Assembly: GCF_015234355.1 (NCBI RefSeq)
Contig: NZ_JADGMV010000008.1
Location: 97,692 to 161,691, forward strand
DNA: 64,000 bases
Direction: 5' to 3'
DNA from: Psychrobacter sp. NG25
Lineage (GTDB): Bacteria > Pseudomonadota > Gammaproteobacteria > Pseudomonadales > Moraxellaceae
The notes beneath the pieces are model-generated. The model was not told the DNA's origin and did no database searches. It saw nothing but the letters and a program-made list of their open reading frames with translations. A program made the translations under genes and the position numbers. Below are positions 8,196 through 16,356 of this stretch, in pieces (the stretch's first letter is position 1; each line of letters begins with the position of its first letter).

Positions 8196-9497
8196 GTGGA
8201 AAACAGGGTTTTAATACAGTTCTTAAGTAAACAACTTATTGATCTTAATAGTAGTGATGAAAAGCTCTCAAAGCTAGTATCTACATCAAATGAATTGAGT
8301 AATACTTTAAAGAAAATACCATCCAAAGCTTTGTCATATATTTTGGTTGTGCTTGATCCAGAAGAGAGTGTAGAACAACCAGTTGTTCAGGAGGTTCTTT
8401 CTATTCTTGAGGGTAATTGGGCTACCTATGCTAATACGTTTTTCGATAAACCTATTCAGGTGGTTCGTGCACTATTACTACAAGCCTTAGCTAATGGAGC
8501 TGAAGAAAATCAGCAAATAGCAATTGCTTTTGCACTAATCACACGCAATATTCTACCTCATATAGAGGTTGGTAGAGAAAGCGAAATATGGAATAATTTA
8601 ATCAAAACTATTGAATTGAAACTGAACAATCAAGCTGAAGAAGAATGGGCTACGCCTCCAAAAATTATTGTTGAAGACTTTTCTTATTCTTCTTCAAAAT
8701 CAACTAAGCTGATTTTTCCAAAAGTGACGCTAGACCGTGAGTTTCTTCAAAGTGGAATAGAAGAGGCTAGTGGACCTAATCGAGCTAATGGTGAGGCGAC
8801 AGGCGCTAATCCTCATTTGCCAACTCAAGGAGCCACATGGGTAAATGAGTTTGCACCTTTATTAACCACAGCCATTGCTACTGATATAGAAAATGCCTTT
8901 GCCGAAATTGAAATGGATGTATCAAAACCGTTGAAACATTTATCAGTTGCGGTAGGTAATCATATTGATTCAGCTTTGAATTCAGTGAGCAGCGCTATTT
9001 TAGGGCTGCAAAGAAGAACCAGTCTGATCTGGTGGAAAGAGTCTTTTTATTCTCCGAGTGCCTATTGTAGTTATCGAGAAATGCCTTTGAATATTGCTGC
9101 CACAGTAATGGCATTTGACCTTTTTAGTCAGGTTCCAACTTGTTCGCCAGCCAGTGTTACGGCTTTTCTAAATGAAATAGTGTCATCCCTTTCAGTCGAT
9201 ACAATTACAGAAAGTATAGAATTAGCCGATTTGATTTCAGAAGTACAGAGTTCAGAATATACTAATTCCTTTTGTATGTATCTTGATGATATCTTTAGTG
9301 ATTTTCAAGGAGAGGGGCTTTTGTTACCACTATTAAAACACAATTCCCGTACTTCGAAGCCTAATCAAGAAGGATTCAATAACTTAAAAGGTCTTGGGTC
9401 AAATACTGAGAAATCTATTTCAGATTGGGCTTCTTGGATATTTAGAGAGTTACAGGCTACTAGAGCAGTCTTACAAGGAGGTGATACTGGTGACTAA
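8196..9497 (+). CDS. GTPase-associated system helical (GASH-type) protein
   Basis: A 433-aa, mostly helical protein starting at GTG 8,196 behind AAAGGAA. Residues 1-150 form a predicted helical repeat-like region. The later part has the block RTSLIWWKESFYSPSAYCSYR (written here in full as its family hallmark: a Trp-Trp-Lys followed by YSPS and SYR), then a MAFDL helix. This pattern is what I associate with the GASH domain of predicted NTP-dependent conflict systems. It is the first gene of a five-gene operon with two GTPases, a GAP1-type protein and a caspase-like protein, all tightly spaced. Its likely role is an adaptor or sensor next to the GTPases. The domain name is from memory and the operon context supports it strongly. 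Confidence 0.7.
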   Translation: MENRVLIQFLSKQLIDLNSSDEKLSKLVSTSNELSNTLKKIPSKALSYILVVLDPEESVEQPVVQEVLSILEGNWATYANTFFDKPIQVVRALLLQALANGAEENQQIAIAFALITRNILPHIEVGRESEIWNNLIKTIELKLNNQAEEEWATPPKIIVEDFSYSSSKSTKLIFPKVTLDREFLQSGIEEASGPNRANGEATGANPHLPTQGATWVNEFAPLLTTAIATDIENAFAEIEMDVSKPLKHLSVAVGNHIDSALNSVSSAILGLQRRTSLIWWKESFYSPSAYCSYREMPLNIAATVMAFDLFSQVPTCSPASVTAFLNEIVSSLSVDTITESIELADLISEVQSSEYTNSFCMYLDDIFSDFQGEGLLLPLLKHNSRTSKPNQEGFNNLKGLGSNTEKSISDWASWIFRELQATRAVLQGGDTGD

Positions 9498-10458
9498 ATG
9501 TAAAGAACCTGGATGTAATGCACCAGATACTAAATGTTCTTTTGGAGAAACACATTTATCGGACTGTAAGTACTGGCCTTCAGATAGTAATTCAGAAGAA
9601 AATATAGTTATTGATGATGAGTCTGAAGTTCTTCTTCCGTGGACAAGTATGGCCTTGGGGTTGACTGACGTTGAATTTATTAGCGGCTGCTCTAAACCCA
9701 AAATTATCGGAGTCATTGGTGCTGAAAATGCAGGAAAAACCTCAATGTTAGCAGCTTGGTATTTACTGATGTCAAAAGGTGGGCTCAGTCAAATAGAAAA
9801 ACGATTTGCAGGATCTTATTCTCTAATCGGTTGGGAAGCCATTGCTAATAATCTTAGGTGGGAGCCAGGACGGCCTCTTTGCTTTCCTCCACATACTCCT
9901 AGTAGCTTTCGACGATCGCCTGGATTACTACATACAGCGATTTATAGTCAGGCTGAAGATATAATTCAACATTATTTATTTGCAGACTCTCCTGGTGAAT
10001 GGTTCGGAAAGTGGGCTGTAAATACTGAGTCTCCAGAAGCTGAAGGTGCTAGCTGGTTAGTTAATAATGCTAATGTATTACTTCTTATCGCTGATAGAGA
10101 TGCAATTTCTAAAAGTGGACGAGCCAGATCAGATTTCAAACTGTTGACTCGCAGGCTCAACGTAGAGTCTAAGGGTAGGCCTATAGCATTGGTTTGGACC
10201 AAAGCAGATATAGTAGAAGATGAAACCGTAATTGATGGTATTAGAGATTTTGTTCTCTCGATTCTGCCACAAATAAATGAGTTCCACATTCAGGTACAAA
10301 TAAATTCTGAAAGCGATACCGATAACATTGCAGAAAACGGTCTTTTAATATTGTTGAAATGGATTCTAAAACAAAATTCTCTCAAAGTTAGTTTGCCAGA
10401 ATATGATTATGTAGGCCCAGACCCTTTCTTTATGATCCAACATAAGGATGTAACATGA
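9490..10458 (+). CDS. P-loop GTPase with N-terminal Cys cluster (DO-GTPase2-like)
   Basis: About 322 aa. The GTG at 9,490 is chosen because AAGGAGG ends 8 bases upstream; it overlaps the previous gene by 8 bases. Residues 4-26 carry Cys4, Cys9, Cys16 and Cys26 with His22, a possible zinc-binding knuckle. GTPase motifs follow: G1 GAENAGKT (77-84), G3 DSPGEWFG (166-173), and a G4-like WTKAD (236-240). The predicted family is the double-GTPase type of conflict systems, in which two GTPases are encoded side by side. It should act in the cytosol as a nucleotide-dependent switch upstream of the caspase. Function in this organism is inferred. Confidence 0.75.
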   Translation: MTKCKEPGCNAPDTKCSFGETHLSDCKYWPSDSNSEENIVIDDESEVLLPWTSMALGLTDVEFISGCSKPKIIGVIGAENAGKTSMLAAWYLLMSKGGLSQIEKRFAGSYSLIGWEAIANNLRWEPGRPLCFPPHTPSSFRRSPGLLHTAIYSQAEDIIQHYLFADSPGEWFGKWAVNTESPEAEGASWLVNNANVLLLIADRDAISKSGRARSDFKLLTRRLNVESKGRPIALVWTKADIVEDETVIDGIRDFVLSILPQINEFHIQVQINSESDTDNIAENGLLILLKWILKQNSLKVSLPEYDYVGPDPFFMIQHKDVT

Positions 10459-11282
10459 AAAACGACAATGATTCAATATTGATTATTGGTGAGTCTGGTG
10501 TAGGTAAGACACATTATGGTGCAAAAGTTTTCATGAGCCTGTTGGAAAGCTCAAATGGGCTCTCTATGGAAGGTATGCCTGCTAACGTTGAACCGTTTTC
10601 GGAAACGATAGGTTCATTGAACGATGGACTTTCTGCAAGTCATACACCAGCCAATGTTTACGTTGAAAGTATATGGCCTATTATAGATTCTTTTGGCTTC
10701 AGAAAAAATTTAGTTTGGCCTGACTATGGTGGTGAACAAATATTAAACATGGTTACTTCTCGAAAAATTCCAGATCAATGGTGTAAACGTGTGACTGAAA
10801 GCTCATCTTGGATTTTTATGATTCGCCCGAGTCAATATAGGTTATCTGAGGACATACTTTCCAAACCATCTGGTACGGAACCTGAACATGCTAATAGTAG
10901 TGAGGATAATCCAGAAGTTGCTGATCAACCACGTCTAATAGAGCTATTACAAATATTACTCTATTTGCATAAAAGTGCGACTTCATATACTGGTCAGAGC
11001 CCAAAAGTATGCTTTTTAATCAGTTGCTGGGATGAACTGGAAACAGAGGCTACTCCTGCTGATTTGCTATATGATCGGCTTCCTATGTTATCTGAATTTA
11101 TTCATTCACACTGGATTAATCCTTTGATATTAGGGTTGTCTGCACTTGGAAAAGCATTAGAAAAAGCACAAAAGGATCATGAATATAGTCGCACTGGTCC
11201 AGAGCAGAATGGTTATGTTGTGAAGTCTGACGGAACAATAAGTTCAGACGTTACTTTACCTATTCAATATTTGTTTGCTTGA
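10455..11282 (+). CDS. Second P-loop GTPase (DO-GTPase1-like)
   Basis: A 275-aa protein whose start overlaps the previous stop by ATGA, indicating coupled translation with the partner GTPase. Motifs: G1 GESGVGKT (residues 12-19), a Walker B/G3 region WPDYGGEQ (Asp90), and a G4-like SCWDEL near residue 192 in place of NKxD. The DYGGEQ motif is typical of the paired conflict-system GTPases and differs from translation factors. The two GTPases may form a heterodimer that gates the downstream effector; this is inferred from the conserved pairing, not shown here. Confidence 0.75.
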   Translation: MKNDNDSILIIGESGVGKTHYGAKVFMSLLESSNGLSMEGMPANVEPFSETIGSLNDGLSASHTPANVYVESIWPIIDSFGFRKNLVWPDYGGEQILNMVTSRKIPDQWCKRVTESSSWIFMIRPSQYRLSEDILSKPSGTEPEHANSSEDNPEVADQPRLIELLQILLYLHKSATSYTGQSPKVCFLISCWDELETEATPADLLYDRLPMLSEFIHSHWINPLILGLSALGKALEKAQKDHEYSRTGPEQNGYVVKSDGTISSDVTLPIQYLFA

Positions 11283-11300
11283 TATTATAAAGACATTATT

Positions 11301-13784
11301 ATGAAAGTTGATAAAGCGATATTTGGAGAAGGTGATCGAGGCCACGGTTTACGATGTTCTAGTTCAAATAGTGAATTTTTCAAAAATATATCCCAATCTT
11401 TAGATTTACCTGATGCTTTTCCTTCTGGTACAGGTTTCTCTTCTTATGTTTCAGGTTTTGCATCACAAGGAAATTATGTTGTTGCTAAAACTTTTTTAGA
11501 CGAAACTGCTTCTCGACCTGGTATGGTAATTTCATATGCTATAGCAGTGTCTATTGATGATATACAACACCTTGATAATATTAAACTATTATTAAATCTT
11601 CTCCCGGATAGACCAGTTATTGACCGTGAGTTTTGTAATGAGCATAGTACTATAGAGCTAACCAATGGCTCGTTCCAACCTATCATAACTCTGAATGATA
11701 GTGTTGCGGAGTTACTAGTTAGCAAAAAAAGCGGTCCTATTATTAATATTGGTTTAGTAGACTTTGACGAGCAAGTCGCATCAATATGGGTTAAATTATG
11801 GCCAAGTATGCGTAGTAAATTTTCTTTTCGCTTAAGCTTGAGTCCTAAAGACTGTATTGAACCTAATGTGCCAAGTCTGGTTTGTATACCAGCCTCGCTG
11901 GCTTCTCGTTGGCACGGAGACTATAAGGTGATTGACCAAGTAGCACTATCTGAACCACCTTCATTAGGAGCCCAAGCAATTCTTACTGGGTATGAGCAAT
12001 ATAGCGATTTTTGTAGAATTTTTGGGATAAAATTAGACACGCCTTCAATGCTAGGTCTTATGGCCCAAGCTTTCGATATACATTCGTATAATGAGCAACA
12101 GTTGAATTTTGATATTTACCTAAGTTTAGTAAGGCTTATTGAAATTCTTTCACCTGATCGAACAAAAGGTGTTGATCAAAAAAACATACTAATATCGCAA
12201 TTAGCAAACTCAGTTCCTGATGCTCATATCAGCAAAATATTAAAACTTAGGAATATGTCTGAACAAGAGTTCCCGTCGCTTGAAAATCTTTGGAATGCAG
12301 TTAGTTCGCGTTTAATGTTGTTCCAATTTTCTAGTCAAGATGACTCTATAATGATTGAAATTATTAACAAGTCCTTTGATGAGGAGAAATCTGTAGACGC
12401 TTGGAGACACTCAGTTCATGCAGCTTTTCCTGAAATAATTTCAACCCAAAACTCAACAATTTACTCAGCTATTTGGAGATGGCTACCTTTTAATTTCGAG
12501 GTAACCGAGCAGCTTCTAGAGCTGCATGCTTTTTCGGTAGATTTTCTTGAAGATAGGCTTAAGAGTAATGCGCCAAACCAAATATCTGAGGAGACAGCGG
12601 CAATTGCTTTGTCATTTTTTGCTAAAAAGAAGTTTTTTCTGCTTCATGCACTGGTCTTAGCGCAAATTTATCCAGTAAATGAAGCATTGTTAAGGCAATT
12701 GAAAGCTGATAGAAATAGTTCTTCTACACAAGGCTTGGCTTTCATTGTAAATCAAAGCCGCCCCGATGAGTTGTTAGCAGCATGTCTTTCCCTTAACAAT
12801 ACACTTATTACCGAACTTACCATTGAACAGGCTGTAGCAAACCCTTCTATACTCAAAGATGTCAGTTCTGATGCAAAAGATTCTTTGTTTATTTGGGCCA
12901 AAGTAATGGCTAGAAATTTGAATGTATGGAATGCACCACAAGATCCACAAGGTATACTATTCTCATTGTTACATACACTTATAACTTCAGGCGTCTCCAC
13001 GAATATGTCGCTTTTGAAACTGCTCTCTACAACTCCTATTTCAGACTTATGTGATTTTCCACAACGTTCAATAGTTTGGGATTTACTTGAAGGTAATAGT
13101 CGTAGTAACTATTTGAATATGACCGCAGTAGGATGGTACAAACGCGCATTGCAGCAAGAGTTTTTAGAATTAGATAGCAAGTTAGATAAGGCTGTTTCTC
13201 AAACACCTGCTTTGCTTGAAAGAATTCATCAAGCTGATTTGGCTAATATCAGAATAACAATCAATATATTTAGTCAAGTTAAATCTCTTACCGAGTCTGA
13301 CTTCTTAATATGGTTAGAAGGCTATATCGATAATATCAATCATCAAAATATCAATAACATGATGGTCGTCGGGCAACTGATTCAGGATAAACGCTGGGAA
13401 GATTCTGCCAAATTAATTTTTGATAATCGCCATAAATCACTACAAAATATGAAAAAAATTTTGATGTGTTGTAAGGAGTTGTTGCCATTGTGGGACAAGC
13501 TTAGTATGGGTTTTTCTAATGGTAGCCAGAAATGGCAGGCGCTTACAGAACTCATGCACGAACTATATCCATATGGACCTGAAGAGAATGAGATATGGGT
13601 AAGATCGGGTGGCAAGCCAGAAGCAATGCTAACTACTGGAACAGGACTAGAAAAATGGGCACACGCTATGCGACATATCAAAAGTGGTAGCAAGCCATAC
13701 CCAATAAAATTGTTAGATAAAGCTAAAAGAGATTTTTCTAATAACGAAAACGTCAATATTCTATATAAATTGTTTGAGAATTGA
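11301..13784 (+). CDS. GAP1-type large adaptor protein with C-terminal EAD1
   Basis: An 827-aa protein. Residues 1-230 match the style of the GAP1 N-terminal domain (opening with a GDRGHGLRCSS-like segment), the middle is a long helical region, and residues 747-827 form an effector-associated domain: ELMHELYPYG, then IWVRSGGKPE, GTGLEKWAHAMRHI and a final LLDKAKRDF. The same domain ends the next gene, a caspase-like protease, so the two proteins probably bind through matching EAD1 domains. It lies 18 bases after the second GTPase gene and its stop is 2 bases before the next ATG. It likely transmits the GTPase signal to the protease. The N and M domain names are from memory of the family. Confidence 0.72.
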   Translation: MKVDKAIFGEGDRGHGLRCSSSNSEFFKNISQSLDLPDAFPSGTGFSSYVSGFASQGNYVVAKTFLDETASRPGMVISYAIAVSIDDIQHLDNIKLLLNLLPDRPVIDREFCNEHSTIELTNGSFQPIITLNDSVAELLVSKKSGPIINIGLVDFDEQVASIWVKLWPSMRSKFSFRLSLSPKDCIEPNVPSLVCIPASLASRWHGDYKVIDQVALSEPPSLGAQAILTGYEQYSDFCRIFGIKLDTPSMLGLMAQAFDIHSYNEQQLNFDIYLSLVRLIEILSPDRTKGVDQKNILISQLANSVPDAHISKILKLRNMSEQEFPSLENLWNAVSSRLMLFQFSSQDDSIMIEIINKSFDEEKSVDAWRHSVHAAFPEIISTQNSTIYSAIWRWLPFNFEVTEQLLELHAFSVDFLEDRLKSNAPNQISEETAAIALSFFAKKKFFLLHALVLAQIYPVNEALLRQLKADRNSSSTQGLAFIVNQSRPDELLAACLSLNNTLITELTIEQAVANPSILKDVSSDAKDSLFIWAKVMARNLNVWNAPQDPQGILFSLLHTLITSGVSTNMSLLKLLSTTPISDLCDFPQRSIVWDLLEGNSRSNYLNMTAVGWYKRALQQEFLELDSKLDKAVSQTPALLERIHQADLANIRITINIFSQVKSLTESDFLIWLEGYIDNINHQNINNMMVVGQLIQDKRWEDSAKLIFDNRHKSLQNMKKILMCCKELLPLWDKLSMGFSNGSQKWQALTELMHELYPYGPEENEIWVRSGGKPEAMLTTGTGLEKWAHAMRHIKSGSKPYPIKLLDKAKRDFSNNENVNILYKLFEN

Positions 13785-13786
13785 AT

Positions 13787-14887
13787 ATGAATGAACTTAT
13801 GCAACCTTTTTCTCAAGCCCACGCTCTTGTAATTGCGATCTCTAAGTATGAAGGAAAAAATGAACTTCCTGAGACAGTGACGAAAGATGCTAATGATATT
13901 GCCCTTGTACTTAAGACTCCAGAGTTATGTGGTTATAAAGAGTCAAATGTGACGTTACTGCTAGATTATGAAGCAACGCTCTCCAACATACGCAGTGAAA
14001 TAAATAAGTTGGCAACCAAAGTTCAGGAAAATGATACGGTGTTCATCTATTTCTCTGGGCATGGTGGTAATCGAGGTGATGAATTAAATCCCGATTGCTT
14101 TTTAGCACCAGTAGATATTAATAGTCCTGATGGAGGTATTTTACCTGAAGCGGAATTATCATTATTACTATCTGAAATTAAATCGGAAAGACTGTTGTTT
14201 GTTATAGATGCTTGTCACTCCGCTGGAGCTGTCAGATTTAAATCACTCGAACAGAATCAAATTTATAAGCCGGGTTTTACTGAGAAGTCTTTAGAGAAGC
14301 TAGCGAAAGGGCGTGGAAATGCGCTTCTAGCTTCCTCAAAATATTCGGAGCAGTCTATAATTATGCCCGGCGATCAAAATAGCTTATTCACTAAGCATTT
14401 TTTGTCTGCTTTGAAAGGAGCAGCAGGCCCTTTCAATGAAAAGGTTGTTAAAGTCTTTAATATATTTGAATATATATCGGAAAAAGTTCCTGCAGAGGCT
14501 ACGACTATAAATCATGAGCAACATCCCGTTTTTAAATGTAATACGGAGAGTAATTTTCCTGTTGCACTACGATGTGGAGGTATAAAGACAGTAGCTTGTG
14601 TTGAAGAGAGCGGTAATCAACTTAGTAAAAACTCAATCGATACCACTCGTGATAGAAATTTGGAAGATATGCTTCCTGAACTATATCCAGAAGGTCCTTT
14701 AGATCAGGAGATATGGCAACGAGCAGGAGGGGATACGTCACGTCTGAAACTGAGAGGGACAGGGCGTGCTCAATGGTTTTCTGCTCTTCGAATACTGCAA
14801 CAAGGGGGTGGTGGTGTGCATATAAGCAAAGATAGTTTATTACAAGAAGTCAAAAATGACTTCTCAGACCACCTTTATTTTAGCTAA
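13787..14887 (+). CDS. Caspase-like protease with C-terminal EAD1 (effector)
   Basis: A 366-aa protein from the ATG at 13,787. The N-terminal 240 residues are a caspase p20-type (peptidase C14) domain: ALVIAISKYEG at the start, catalytic His92 in FIYFSGHGGNRG, and catalytic Cys143 in LLFVIDACHSAGA. Residues 291-363 are an EAD1 domain (MLPELYPEGP, IWQRAGGDTSRLKL, GTGRAQWFSALRIL). This pairs with the EAD1 tail of the preceding protein. It is the last gene of the operon and the clear effector: activation would cleave cellular proteins and kill or arrest the cell. The active-site residues are intact. Role as a defence or suicide effector is inferred from the family. Confidence 0.85.
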   Translation: MNELMQPFSQAHALVIAISKYEGKNELPETVTKDANDIALVLKTPELCGYKESNVTLLLDYEATLSNIRSEINKLATKVQENDTVFIYFSGHGGNRGDELNPDCFLAPVDINSPDGGILPEAELSLLLSEIKSERLLFVIDACHSAGAVRFKSLEQNQIYKPGFTEKSLEKLAKGRGNALLASSKYSEQSIIMPGDQNSLFTKHFLSALKGAAGPFNEKVVKVFNIFEYISEKVPAEATTINHEQHPVFKCNTESNFPVALRCGGIKTVACVEESGNQLSKNSIDTTRDRNLEDMLPELYPEGPLDQEIWQRAGGDTSRLKLRGTGRAQWFSALRILQQGGGGVHISKDSLLQEVKNDFSDHLYFS

Positions 14888-15141
14888 AGTATTTTATATT
14901 GTTACTTATTAGACGTCTTAGTTAAGCCTCATTGATATTTGATACTTTGATACTTTGATACTTTGATACTTTGATACTTTGTTTCTAAAATTATTAAGAT
15001 GACACTTTTACAAAGAAATTAATTAGAATGCTATGTATTCAGAATAACGATTATTAGAATAAAGACTAACAATAGTTAAAGCAAAAAGAGTGCTAGAACT
15101 ATCCGATTAAAAACTTACTATTTTCCATAATTGAAAATGTT
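14888..15141. other. Gene-free spacer after the conflict operon
   Basis: AT-rich spacer between the caspase gene and the convergent small gene. It contains the 8-bp tandem repeat at 14,941-14,980. I see no clear terminator for the operon and no gene. Confidence 0.5.
14941..14980. repeat. Five tandem copies of the 8-bp unit GATACTTT
   Basis: Five perfect contiguous copies, preceded by a degenerate copy (GATATTT, 14,934-14,940). The unit number could vary by slippage. It lies 53 bases after the caspase gene stop. Confidence 0.95.
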
Positions 15142-15165
15142 AAGCCTCTATATAGATAGAGGCTT
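15142..15165 (-). terminator. Hairpin downstream of the small minus-strand gene
   Basis: A 10-bp perfect stem (AAGCCTCTAT and its complement) around a 4-base loop, 11 bases past the stop of the 53-aa gene. No strong U-run follows on the minus strand, so it may be a weak terminator or an mRNA-stabilising hairpin. Confidence 0.5.
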
Positions 15166-15175
15166 TGGTATAAAT

Positions 15176-15337
15176 TTATTTATCACCTGGAGGTGTAGGT
15201 CTATTAGCTGGGTTATTGCCATTATCAGTTATAGGAACATAACTAGTTTCAGGTTTAGGTTTGGTCGTTGGTTGATAGCTTTTCTCTGTTGAGCGAGGAA
15301 TGTAACTTTCATTTAGCGATTTTCTTTGATCAGACAT
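15176..15337 (-). CDS. 53-aa Pro/Tyr-rich disordered protein
   Basis: A 53-codon frame not interrupted and starting 9 bases after the stop of the upstream membrane-protein gene; AAGGAAAG precedes its ATG. The protein is low complexity, with repeated SYxP motifs (NESYIP, KSYQP, TSYVP) and a Pro-rich end. Short YxP-rich proteins of this kind occur next to DUF6338-type membrane proteins as far as I recall. It may be a substrate, toxin or regulator of its neighbour. Function unknown; the tight spacing and ribosome binding site support it being real. Confidence 0.6.
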   Translation of the reverse strand: MSDQRKSLNESYIPRSTEKSYQPTTKPKPETSYVPITDNGNNPANRPTPPGDK

Positions 15338-15346
15338 AAGCTTTCC

Positions 15347-15958
15347 TTAGTTTAGGGGTGAAATATTTCTAAATTCAATGTGTGAGATTTCACTAGATAA
15401 AATTAAAACACCTGCTGTATTGTTTATCGCTCTTACAAATCCACCATTCTCATTTAATACCCATGTCTCTTCAAGATATATTTGTTCGGGTGCTGGAGCG
15501 CTAGAAGCACACGATTTACTGGAATATAATCCTGCTATTACATTACCATTCTTTAGAAAAACTTCGACCCAATATGGTTTCCGCTGAGAAAACAGGTAAT
15601 CCCATGGTTTTTCGATAGGATGAGGTGCATTACGTAGGAAGAACTCTCTGGTTCTTAAATATCGCCATACGAGTACCCAAATAATTGGAGCTATGAATAA
15701 AACAAAAATATAGAAAAGGTAATAGAGTGAAGTATGTACTTCTTTTAGTATTCCTGACTCTACTGAAATTATAGGAAAAATTAACAAAGCATAGTTTATA
15801 GAGCTATATGCTATTGCATCAACTAGTTGATCTGAAGTCGACCGCTCATTTCCTGGACAGATTAATTGATAGGCCTTTATACTAACAAAACCAGGGATTA
15901 CAAATGCAATGAATAAAATTAGCTTATCAGCTTCCCATATATCCACTAGTGACTCCAT
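15347..15958 (-). CDS. DUF6338-like membrane protein
   Basis: A 203-aa protein. Residues 10-30 form one membrane segment (KLILFIAFVIPGFVSIKAY), with others at about 50-68 and 80-105. A soluble C-terminal half follows, with a small beta-barrel-like domain (PYWVEVFLKNGNVIAGLYSSKS ... LEETWVLNENGGFV). The N-terminal pattern of a membrane helix followed by a PGF motif resembles DUF6338. It forms a two-gene unit with the 53-aa YxP protein downstream. In other genomes such membrane-plus-small-protein pairs lie in defence islands, so a role in conflict is possible but unproven. Confidence 0.55.
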   Translation of the reverse strand: MESLVDIWEADKLILFIAFVIPGFVSIKAYQLICPGNERSTSDQLVDAIAYSSINYALLIFPIISVESGILKEVHTSLYYLFYIFVLFIAPIIWVLVWRYLRTREFFLRNAPHPIEKPWDYLFSQRKPYWVEVFLKNGNVIAGLYSSKSCASSAPAPEQIYLEETWVLNENGGFVRAINNTAGVLILSSEISHIEFRNISPLN

Positions 15959-16062
15959 GTTAAATTTTAGATTGAGCTATCAAGATTATACAATCAATAC
16001 AGGTAAGTTTATTACTATTAAAAAATTTTCTAACCACAAGGGTTTTTTAGAGTTTAAGAGTA

Positions 16063-16272
16063 TCAAGTCAAATCCTGTATAGTTACCTCTAATGCATCAC
16101 ATATCTCATATGCTTTTTTCAACGTAATATTCTTCTCACCACGTTCTATATTACCCATATAGCTACGATCAATACCTGCCATCTCTGCTAATCTTTCTTG
16201 GGATATTCCTTTACTTTTACGCATCTCACGGACACGCTTTCCAAAGGCAATCATACGCTCATCTGTTGTCAT
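16063..16272 (-). CDS. XRE-family transcriptional regulator
   Basis: A 69-aa protein from the ATG at 16,272 (the frame opens at a TTG at 16,299). Nearly all of it is one helix-turn-helix domain of the Cro/CI type: FGKRVREMRKSKGISQERLA, then GIDRSYMGNIERG and NITLKKAYEI. Such single-domain proteins commonly control restriction-modification or mobile-element genes. It is divergent from the 430-aa gene at 16,357, with a perfect inverted repeat in between, so it probably regulates both. Confidence 0.85.
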   Translation of the reverse strand: MTTDERMIAFGKRVREMRKSKGISQERLAEMAGIDRSYMGNIERGEKNITLKKAYEICDALEVTIQDLT

Positions 16273-16320
16273 TTCATTAACCACTGCTAAAGATAGCAAT
16301 ACTCACAGTGGTAAGCTACA

Positions 16321-16335
16321 ATATCCACGGGATAT
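16321..16335. promoter_or_regulatory. Inverted repeat, likely XRE operator
   Basis: ATATCC and GGATAT arms separated by three bases, between the divergent XRE gene (start 16,272) and the gene at 16,357. Position and symmetry suit a binding site for the XRE protein. Confidence 0.5.
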
Positions 16336-16356
16336 AGTCGGTATTGAGAGGTAAGC

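Noticed and set aside
13382..13822. 146-codon minus-strand frame across the GAP1-caspase junction
   Set aside because: It is antisense to two well-supported genes and has no recognisable domain.
14941..14980. Repeat cluster considered as a CRISPR array
   Set aside because: The copies are contiguous 8-bp units without spacers and no cas genes are near.
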